Shown here one piece after another: positions 1 through 6,600 of a stretch of DNA of 6,776 nucleotides. The DNA is from Deltaproteobacteria bacterium (lineage in GTDB: Bacteria > Desulfobacterota > Desulfarculia > Adiutricales > JAGVGV01). How positions within the stretch are numbered: the first letter of the stretch is position 1; each line of letters starts with the position of its first letter. The translations under genes and the position numbers were made by a program. The stretch lies in contig JADFXS010000105.1 in NCBI GenBank assembly GCA_015233515.1, positions 2,338 through 9,113 of the forward strand. Reading direction: 5' to 3'. Below the pieces are notes generated by a model. It made no database searches, was not told the DNA's origin, and saw only the letters and a program-made list of their open reading frames with translations.

Positions 1-1
1 C

Positions 2-1594
2 ATGGTGGACGCCAGCGCTCTCACATTGAGATCGTTAGATTTTTATCTGGATCGCGAGATAAGGGAAGCCGGTAGGAACTTTTTGGAAGGAGTCCAACTG
101 TTCGGCTATCGCAGGAATTTATTGGAATTGCCTCCGTATTTTTCTGACGCGATGGACGTCGTCACCGACCAGGGAGTTTTTGATAGAGCCGATGCGCCGT
201 TCTTCGGAACCAAAGCGTTGGCGTTTGATGACGGACAGATGCTGCAGGCCCAAAACGAAATCGCTCGTTCGTTGAAAGACGGCGGCATCCATGTGTCCGT
301 CAAGCCGTTTGAAATTCGTAGTTACCCCGATTCGATACCTATGAGATTTCTGTGCACCTTATACCCCAAGTCAGGGTGGTCGGTATTTCAAAGGCCGGAC
401 TTGAAAACAAGTGGTCTTGTCCCGACGGGAGAGTTTGGCTTTGTTTTTCAGAAACCGGGCGAAAATATTCGGTCTATGAGCGACACGGATCTTGCGAAGG
501 TTGTTCAGGCGGCGGATACTAAATGGAGTGCCATGGGTGGTTCCCGATTGACGCAACCAGTCATTGCCAAACCCACGGTGACAAGCGGCCAAGCAGAGAA
601 GCCTTCTTCGGAGGTTGCCTCATCCCTCACTGACTTGGGTACTTTCGTCACCTCTGTCGTGTATTTTCAGCATCGGGGCGGGTGGATGATGGTGGGAAGA
701 GAGAAGCTCCGGATTTTGTTTAGAACAGTCAGAGGAAGAGAGCATCTCTTGGTCTGCGGTCCAAAGGCAAGACCGCTGGTCATTCAGGATTTCAAGAAGA
801 CTTTATTGAAAGAGCAAGCGGGCGAGAAAACCTGTCAGGTGACCGTAACGCTCACAGACGACCAGCGAAATTACCGCCAAGCTTCCTTGAAGGTCGAAAA
901 CCGCCTCGCCTCACTGGACGTTCAAGGTCTCTCCAAGCCCGTGGCCCTGGTCTTAAACGCCGACCATGCCTTTAAGGGGCCCAACGCCGGCGTCGCGGAG
1001 AACCTCTTTTGGGCCGAGGCCGGGTGGATGTCCCGTCTTCGCCGTATTGGCGGCCAGTCCCTGAGAATCCTTGTGGAAGGAAGCAAAAAAGAGGAGTTTC
1101 TCGAAAATGCCAGGGCCATTCTCGGCCCCGGTCAGGCTATCGTCTTCTCGGACGCGGAAGCGCTTCAGGCCAGCGTTCCGGCGAGTTTGAAGGATGGTCT
1201 TCAGTATGTTGCCCTGACCTCCGTGGACAGCCTTAATAACAGAGTGTTGGACCTTAATGAAGGTGTGCGGGTAAAGGCCAGAAGCCTCGGGGTGGATGTG
1301 TCCGGGGAAGGATACCACCGCTGGGGCGCGTATCTGCGTTTGGCCTTCCTTGAAGGGAAAATGGATAAACTGGAAGAATCAAGTTCCGCATTGGCCGACT
1401 TCGTGGATTGCTATTCGTCCGTCGGTAATATCAAAATAGACATCAGAAGCAACATCTCATCTTTTGTCCAGGTCTTGAACAACAAGGCCGCCGTCCCAGT
1501 CCTTATCAGCTTCGCATTAAGGCCCATTCCCTGTTCGCTTAACGAAGCCTTCCGCCTCTACCGCATGATGCAGCTTGTGGCGACGAATGCGTGA
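2..1594 (+). CDS. Protein of unknown function, probably the C-terminal part of a larger protein
   Basis: I do not recognise this family. The frame is open from the first complete codon; the ATG sits on the second base, so no ribosome binding site can be seen and the true start may lie outside the window. From that ATG the product is 530 residues, with no signal peptide and no clear membrane segment, so what is visible looks soluble. It reads as two globular parts joined by a Ser/Thr/Pro-rich stretch at about residues 187-212. The second part has a beta-rich half containing the motif HRGGWMMVGREKLRIL, followed by an alpha-rich C-terminus with SVDSLNNRVLDLNEGVRVK and ending in ALRPIPCSLNEAFRLYRMMQ. 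The gene ends with tandem in-frame TGA codons. No terminator follows, and tpsB starts 73 bases later on the same strand, so read-through into tpsB is possible. A role in exoprotein biogenesis is only a guess from position. The coding call is firm; function is unknown. Confidence 0.8.
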   Translation: MVDASALTLRSLDFYLDREIREAGRNFLEGVQLFGYRRNLLELPPYFSDAMDVVTDQGVFDRADAPFFGTKALAFDDGQMLQAQNEIARSLKDGGIHVSVKPFEIRSYPDSIPMRFLCTLYPKSGWSVFQRPDLKTSGLVPTGEFGFVFQKPGENIRSMSDTDLAKVVQAADTKWSAMGGSRLTQPVIAKPTVTSGQAEKPSSEVASSLTDLGTFVTSVVYFQHRGGWMMVGREKLRILFRTVRGREHLLVCGPKARPLVIQDFKKTLLKEQAGEKTCQVTVTLTDDQRNYRQASLKVENRLASLDVQGLSKPVALVLNADHAFKGPNAGVAENLFWAEAGWMSRLRRIGGQSLRILVEGSKKEEFLENARAILGPGQAIVFSDAEALQASVPASLKDGLQYVALTSVDSLNNRVLDLNEGVRVKARSLGVDVSGEGYHRWGAYLRLAFLEGKMDKLEESSSALADFVDCYSSVGNIKIDIRSNISSFVQVLNNKAAVPVLISFALRPIPCSLNEAFRLYRMMQLVATNA

Positions 1595-1611
1595 TGAATA
1601 ACTGAAATATA

Positions 1612-1640
1612 TTGACATGACGACGGCCGTCATGCAGAAT
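1612..1640 (+). promoter_or_regulatory. Candidate sigma70-type promoter for tpsB with inverted-repeat spacer
   Basis: An exact TTGACA (1612-1617) is followed, after a 17-base spacer, by CAGAAT (1635-1640), which matches four of six bases of TATAAT. The interval between the boxes is almost entirely the inverted repeat CATGACG-ACGGC-CGTCATG (1616-1634), which contains the 10-base palindrome GACGGCCGTC. Transcription would begin near 1647, leaving a leader of about 20 bases before the tpsB start at 1668. This is a pattern match in a short gap, without experimental support. Confidence 0.4.
1616..1634. promoter_or_regulatory. Inverted repeat, possible operator in the tpsB promoter spacer
   Basis: Two perfect 7-base arms, CATGACG and CGTCATG, flank the five bases ACGGC. 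The repeat overlaps the last two bases of the putative -35 box and stops immediately before the putative -10 box, which is where a dimeric regulator could block or remodel RNA polymerase binding. It is not followed by a T-tract, so a terminator for the upstream gene is unlikely. Confidence 0.35.
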
Positions 1641-1655
1641 CTCACCTCCTATTCC

Positions 1656-1663
1656 AAGGGGAG
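1656..1663 (+). promoter_or_regulatory. Ribosome binding site that decides the tpsB start
   Basis: AAGGGGAG ends four bases before the ATG at 1668. The earlier in-frame ATG at 1617 has no Shine-Dalgarno-like sequence ahead of it and would put a 17-residue polar extension before the signal peptide, so 1668 is preferred. The complementary CTCCT at 1646-1650 could mask this site in transcripts arriving from upstream. Confidence 0.65.
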
Positions 1664-1667
1664 AATT

Positions 1668-3380
1668 ATGAAAATCGCGCGGTGTTATCTCGTTTTTCTT
1701 TGTTTCATTTTTGTTAGTACTAACCCGGCTTATTCCCTGACCCCTTCCCCCTCGCAGACCGGCGGCGGCATCCAGAAACAGGAAGAACAGCTGCGGGCGG
1801 CCGAGCGACTCGAAAAGCAAATAACAAAAGAAAAGACCAAGCCTGAGGAGCCGGTTGCCGAAGAAAAGCCGGGCCAGCCTGCGGAAGAAGGGCAGAAGAT
1901 TTTAATCCATAAGATTGAAGTCAGAGGCGTGTCGCTCATTCCGCAGGCCCTGGTGGACGGGATAGTTAAGGATTATGAAGGCAAAGAGGCGGGGGTCAGG
2001 GATATGCAAAAAATTTGCGATCTGATCACCGATGAATACAGGAAGAGAGGCAGGGTCACCTCGAGGGCATATTTGCCGCCGCAGAATATCAAAGGCGGCA
2101 CTCTGGTCGTTACGGTGCTGGAAGGAAGGGTAGGCAGCGTTGACGTCAGAAATAACAAATATTTCACCACCGCGTATCTTAAAAAAAAATTGCATGTGAT
2201 ATCAGGTGATTACCTGGATTATCAGGCGCTTCAAAAAACCCTCGTCAAAATAAACGAACACCCGGACAGGACCGTTAAGCTGGGTCTTGTGCCCGGCAAA
2301 GAGCCCGGAACAACGGATTTGATCCTGGATGTCCATGACCGCCTTCCGATTCATGCCAGCTATGAATATGACAACTTCGGCTCGCGGTACACTGCGTATG
2401 ACAGGCACGGCTTTTCCGCCGAAGACAACAACCTCTTTGGCGTGGATGATAAATTCGCGGTCAAATACCAGAGGGGGCCGGACCAGTTTTATGATTCTAC
2501 GAACCTTTCCTATAGTCTGCCCGTCACTGACACGCTTGATTTGGACATGTATTGGCTTTGGAGCAATTCAAAGCTGGGGAAGGAATTCGCGGCCCTGGAC
2601 GTCAAATCAAAAACACAAATAGGCGGGGTGTCCTTTACCTACGGCGTTATTGACATGAACGCGCTTGAGTTCAAGGTCTCGGGCGGTTTCGATTACAAGC
2701 ATAGCACCAACCTGATGGGCGGAGCCATGACTTCGAGGGATAATGACAGAGTCGTCAAAATCGGAGGCGACCTTGATCTCACCGATGCATGGGGCAGGAC
2801 CGTGATCACTCTGGAAGAGGACGTGGGAATTTTGGGGTTTGGCCTGCGCAAAGAGGATCCGTTTGCCACAAGACCGGACGCCGGTCCCCAATTCCAGAAG
2901 CTTACCGGTTATTTGTATCGGCTTCAGCCGATGCCCTTCTCTTCCTCTATATTATGGAAGAACCAGTTCCAGGCGTCCAATGACAACCTGCTTTCGGTGG
3001 AGCAGTTTCAGTTGGGAGGCGTCTCCAATGTTAGGGGTTATGAAACCGGAGAATATGGCGGCGATCAAGGGATCGCCAGTACCGTCGAATGGTCTTTTCC
3101 CCCTTATTTTATTCCGAAGGATATGAAAGCGCCGTTTTCAAAAAGTACCTTGTACGACGCAGTGCGCCTGGTTGGCTTTTATGATGTGGGTTATACCGAA
3201 ATCAATAATCCGTTGCCGACCGATCAAAAAAATCGAACGCTGCAGGGGTGGGGATACGGGATCCGGGGCAATCTGCCGGAAGATTTCTCCGCGAGATTCG
3301 AAGTGGCCTACCCCATTCATCCCAAACTTCATTCCGATGATGCCGCAAAATTTTACGTTGATATCGCAAAAAAGTTTTGA
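1668..3380 (+). CDS. Two-partner secretion outer-membrane transporter TpsB (FhaC/ShlB/HecB family)
   Basis: This is the outer-membrane pore that exports the TpsA exoprotein encoded next. From ATG 1668 it has 570 residues, close to FhaC. Residues 1-23 form a Sec signal peptide with cleavage predicted after AYS. Residues 35-76 are a Glu/Lys-rich helical stretch, then a proline-rich charged linker, in the position of the plug helix and linker of FhaC. Residues 78-152 are a POTRA domain (ILIHKIEVRGVSLIP to LEGRVGSVDV), with the family signature of a Tyr-Arg-x-x-Gly-Arg-Val turn and a second Pro-Pro-Gln-Asn-Ile-x-x-Gly motif; a second POTRA follows to about 233. The rest is the barrel, beginning near ASYEYDNFGSRYTAYDRHG. 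The conserved loop-6 motif is GGVSNVRGYETGE, with Arg456, and the protein ends in Phe, as expected for the barrel-assembly signal. The gene precedes tpsA, a standard TPS order. Family assignment is firm; the substrate is inferred from the neighbour. Confidence 0.93.
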   Translation: MKIARCYLVFLCFIFVSTNPAYSLTPSPSQTGGGIQKQEEQLRAAERLEKQITKEKTKPEEPVAEEKPGQPAEEGQKILIHKIEVRGVSLIPQALVDGIVKDYEGKEAGVRDMQKICDLITDEYRKRGRVTSRAYLPPQNIKGGTLVVTVLEGRVGSVDVRNNKYFTTAYLKKKLHVISGDYLDYQALQKTLVKINEHPDRTVKLGLVPGKEPGTTDLILDVHDRLPIHASYEYDNFGSRYTAYDRHGFSAEDNNLFGVDDKFAVKYQRGPDQFYDSTNLSYSLPVTDTLDLDMYWLWSNSKLGKEFAALDVKSKTQIGGVSFTYGVIDMNALEFKVSGGFDYKHSTNLMGGAMTSRDNDRVVKIGGDLDLTDAWGRTVITLEEDVGILGFGLRKEDPFATRPDAGPQFQKLTGYLYRLQPMPFSSSILWKNQFQASNDNLLSVEQFQLGGVSNVRGYETGEYGGDQGIASTVEWSFPPYFIPKDMKAPFSKSTLYDAVRLVGFYDVGYTEINNPLPTDQKNRTLQGWGYGIRGNLPEDFSARFEVAYPIHPKLHSDDAAKFYVDIAKKF

Positions 3381-3396
3381 CCGCGATAATTTTTTT
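3362..3396 (+). terminator. Possible intrinsic terminator overlapping the tpsB stop
   Basis: TATCGC (3362-3367) can pair with GCGATA (3383-3388), and seven T residues follow at 3390-3396. The stem has only six pairs and a 15-base loop that includes the tpsB stop codon, so it is weak for a terminator. If active, it would reduce read-through into tpsA and set the ratio of one transporter to the exoprotein. Confidence 0.3.
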
Positions 3397-3465
3397 AAAA
3401 TAGTTTTTCCCCATTACAATATTTACGATCATTTTTAATCAAGTTCTACAATCTCTGATTATTTA

Positions 3466-3490
3466 TAACTCGTTATAAAATAACGAGTTA
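3466..3490. repeat. Perfect 10-bp inverted repeat upstream of tpsA
   Basis: TAACTCGTTA and TAACGAGTTA are exact reverse complements separated by the five bases TAAAA. No T-tract follows, which argues against a terminator. The repeat ends 16 bases before the candidate -35 box at 3507, a typical place for an activator or repressor dimer. It could also form an RNA stem if transcription begins further upstream. Confidence 0.6.
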
Positions 3491-3506
3491 ACTTGCGCAA
3501 TTGACT

Positions 3507-3534
3507 TTGATCTGATAACATCCCAAGTTATGTT
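3507..3534 (+). promoter_or_regulatory. Weak candidate promoter for tpsA
   Basis: TTGATC (3507-3512) and TATGTT (3529-3534) each match four of six consensus bases and are 16 bases apart. The predicted start near 3541 would leave a leader of about 60 bases. A better -35-like TTGACT lies at 3501-3506 but has no -10 partner at normal spacing. The region is AT-rich enough for chance matches. Confidence 0.22.
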
Positions 3535-3559
3535 TTTGCGCCCGGCGCAGTTTGATCGG

Positions 3560-3628
3560 ATGAGCGACTTCAAAAGTACGGTTTATTCAAAAAAATACTT
3601 ATGCCCCAACGGTCGAAAAGCCAAATAA
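3560..3628 (+). CDS. Possible 22-residue leader peptide overlapping an alternative tpsA start
   Basis: The ORF reads MSDFKSTVYSKKYLCPNGRKAK. Its TAA stop (3626-3628) shares the A of the second in-frame ATG of tpsA (3628), giving a TAATG overlap of the kind that allows terminating ribosomes to restart. No convincing Shine-Dalgarno sequence precedes its ATG. The peptide is basic and resembles nothing I know. ORFs this short are common by chance, so this is a tentative entry. Confidence 0.15.
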   Translation: MSDFKSTVYSKKYLCPNGRKAK

Positions 3629-6600
3629 TGCAAGCCCGCAAGTCGGCGGTAAACAGGCCGCGGCTGTTGCTCTCCTTCCTGGCTTTGGGCGTTTTGTGTT
3701 TTGGTTCAAACGCGTTTTGCGATTCTGTCGCCACGGTGGCTCCTTTGGCGACTGCCCCCAGAGTTCATACCAAAGCCTTCTCCGATCACCCCAAAGAGCA
3801 TTCGGGGCAGCATGTTCGTTCCTACAAGGGCATTCCGCGGCCTGTAGTGACTACGCCGTTTAAGGTTTCTTTGATTGAGGGGCAGGGCACGATCAGGCAA
3901 TTCGGCGACAAAACGATCATCAAAATTGCCACGCCGAATGCTATTTTGGAAGGCAATCTCTCCACAGACGCCAACGACATCGTAAAAATTTTTATGCTTT
4001 CTCCCTCCGATAGCGCCCTGTTAAGATCCACTACCGGTTTAGCGACCGATGCCAACGGTTTCTACTGGAGCAACGCCAATCTTTTTATGGTGAATACCGC
4101 GGGGTTTGTGTTTGCGCCTTCCGCACGGGTGCGCGCCGCGAACATTCTGGTATCTACGCTTAACATATCCAATTCCGATTTCCTCAGCGGCTGCGCCACC
4201 GGTCAATACAAATTCGCCGGCCAAGGCACTTACATTATCAACCAGGGCAGTCTTATTCCCCAGCCCGGAGGCTATGTCTGTCTGTTTTCCCAAGCTATCA
4301 GGAATGAAGGCACTATTGAAGCCAGGCTGGGCAATGTAGCCGTCGCGGCGGGCGAAAAGATCACCCTCAAGACGGTGGATCTTGACGATCAGGGCACTAT
4401 TTTTGTGGCGATTGATAAGGCGGTGGAGAGCGAAGTCCTTGGCCCCGATGGAACTAAACTGAATAGCGCTATTGAGAACAAGGGGACGATTTCTGCCGAC
4501 GGCGGTAAAGTGCTGCTGACTACGAAGGTTCTCAATAAGATATTCGATCATGCCATCAATAATTCCGGCATCATTGAAGCCAAAACGCTCACCATTGGCA
4601 AAGACGGCGAAGTGAAGCTCGCCGCTGAAGGCGCGCCGGTCATAAATACCGGGACGATCACAGCGGGCAAAGTAAAAATTCGTGTTAAGAATGCCAATTT
4701 TACCAACCAGGGTAAAATTGTAAGCGAATCAAAAAATGTCAGCATCAAGGTCAAAAATGCGACATTTATCAACCGGGGAAGCGTGATTGCCAAAGCTCCG
4801 GTTGTTGTTCCCCCCGTAACGATTGCCATCGCCCCCGCTCCGGCAATCGGCAGCGTTAAGATCAGCGCGACCGATATTATTCAGGATGGCGTCATTTTTG
4901 CCGATAACCTTGTAAGCATCAGAGCCGAAAACTCGGTTTCAACCACTCTCCCGATCATTGAAGATACCGCCAAGAGCACCGTTAACCAGGGGCCTTATTC
5001 AGCTGACGGGTCACCGATAGCGATCATTAGCGGAGGTCAGGTCAGTATCACCGCCAAGCAGATTGGCTCATACAATTATGCTATCAAGATCCTTTCGCCT
5101 TCCACGGCTATTTATCGGACAACCGGGGACATAGATATTTCGGAATCTCTGGGTATCGGAACGAGTATTTTGTTCCGGGGCCCGCCAGAGGGTGGCTTCG
5201 CCATTATTTGCAGTACAGGCACAGATTTAACCCTCGCAGCAAGCGAAGGCTTCATAGATGTGCGCAAAGGCGTCAGGCTCACCGCGCAAAACCTTACGCT
5301 TCAGTCCCAAAGGGGCATTTATTCGGCAGGATCAATTACTACCCCGAATATTCTCCGCCTCACGTCAGCAGGCGATATCTACTCACTTGGTGTTTTGGAA
5401 TCTTCCCGCTTAATTGAGCGCGGCAATACTTTCCAGGTGGGCGGTGTTTTTCACCCGGGTCAGGCCGACTTAAAGAATGCGGATAACGCCGTAGAGTATT
5501 CGGCGGATACCCATTTATCCGCCCAAATTACCGATCCGGCCAACGTAGTGGTTGATGCCGGAATAACCCTCACTTTGGACGCGGACACTTCGTTCAGCGC
5601 CGGAAACGCTTTCCTGATGGATCCCACCTCCACGATCAGTGGCGGTGGATACAATCTCGCTATTTCGGCGTCTAACGACTCTTCCTTGGGGAACATCAAC
5701 AATGTAAATTTGCTTACTTTGAGCTCAGGCTCCGGCTCCAACGTCACCTTCACCTCCAATTCCGGTTCGACATTTAAAGTCATAACGGTCAAGACCAACC
5801 ATTTCGCTATTCTTTCGAGAAGCTCAGGCACCGGTACCTCCGCCAATCCCATCATGGTCTATGCAGTTTCCAACGCGCCGGGCGGATTGCAGTATGTAGC
5901 CACGTCAGGCCTCGGCCTTCATTACAAGCTTGCCAATAACATTGATGCCTCCGAAACATCCCAATGGAACAGCGGCGCGGGGTTTGTGCCGATAGGCGAT
6001 TCCGCCGCAGCTTTCATAGGATATTTCGACGGAAACAGCCTCACCGTTTCCAACCTGATGGTCAATGTTACTTCCGGCAATCCGGCCGGATTATTCGGGT
6101 ATATTGCCAGTGCGGGCACGATTGCTAACATGCATCTGGCCGATGCCAGTATCACCGGCACCACGAATGTGGGCGGGCTGGTGGGAATCAGCAATCTTGG
6201 GACTGTCAATAATTCATCCAGCTCCGGCACGGTGACCGGCGGCATCGGAGTAGGCGGTCTGGTGGGGTGGAACGGGGGATTTGTCAATCAATCCTATAGC
6301 GCCGCCGGCGTTATCGGCGGCGGGGATGATGTGGGCGGGTTGGCGGGATGGAACAACTGTTCGATTGATAGTTCGTACAGCACCGGAAATGTCAGCGTAA
6401 CCGTGAACATCAGCGCAAGCGGTAGTGAAAATGTGGGTGGGCTGGTGGGGTATAACTATGGGGGCACTATCACCAATTCCTATAGCACCGGCAACGTAAT
6501 TGAAAATGAAGCCGGCAGTTCCAACAATGCTCTCAATATTTATAACTATGTCGGCGGGTTGGCGGGGCGGAACGACAACATCATTGACAGGTCCTACAGT

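Larger units (their letters stand above)
3381..3600. other. AT-rich gap between tpsB and tpsA
   Basis: This 220-base stretch is far more AT-rich than the flanking genes and holds no long ORF. It contains the end of the putative terminator, a perfect 10-base inverted repeat at 3466-3490, a weak promoter candidate at 3507-3534, a small GC hairpin TGCGC-CCG-GCGCA at 3537-3549, and the start of a 22-codon ORF at 3560. A separate weak -10-like TACAAT lies at 3447-3452 without a convincing -35 partner. The content is what would be expected if tpsA has its own promoter and controls. Confidence 0.5.

Noticed and set aside
953..1318. 121-codon minus-strand open frame and several shorter ones inside the first gene
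   Set aside because: They overlap a long coherent coding frame, carry no recognisable motifs and have no separate ribosome binding sites.
1616..1634. Inverted repeat as a terminator of the upstream gene
   Set aside because: No T-tract follows the 7-bp stem; its place between -35 and -10 boxes fits an operator better.
1617..1667. ATG at 1617 as the start of TpsB
   Set aside because: It lacks a ribosome binding site, overlaps the putative -35 box and would bury the signal peptide behind 17 polar residues; ATG 1668 has AAGGGGAG and an immediate signal peptide.
3661..3723. Lipoprotein signal in TpsA ending at Cys40
   Set aside because: The residues before the cysteine are Asn-Ala-Phe; Phe at -1 does not fit a lipobox, and TPS exoproteins are normally cut by signal peptidase I.
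4039..4551. 170-codon open frame on the minus strand
   Set aside because: It lies wholly inside tpsA, has no recognisable domain or ribosome binding site, and is explained by the codon use of the sense gene.
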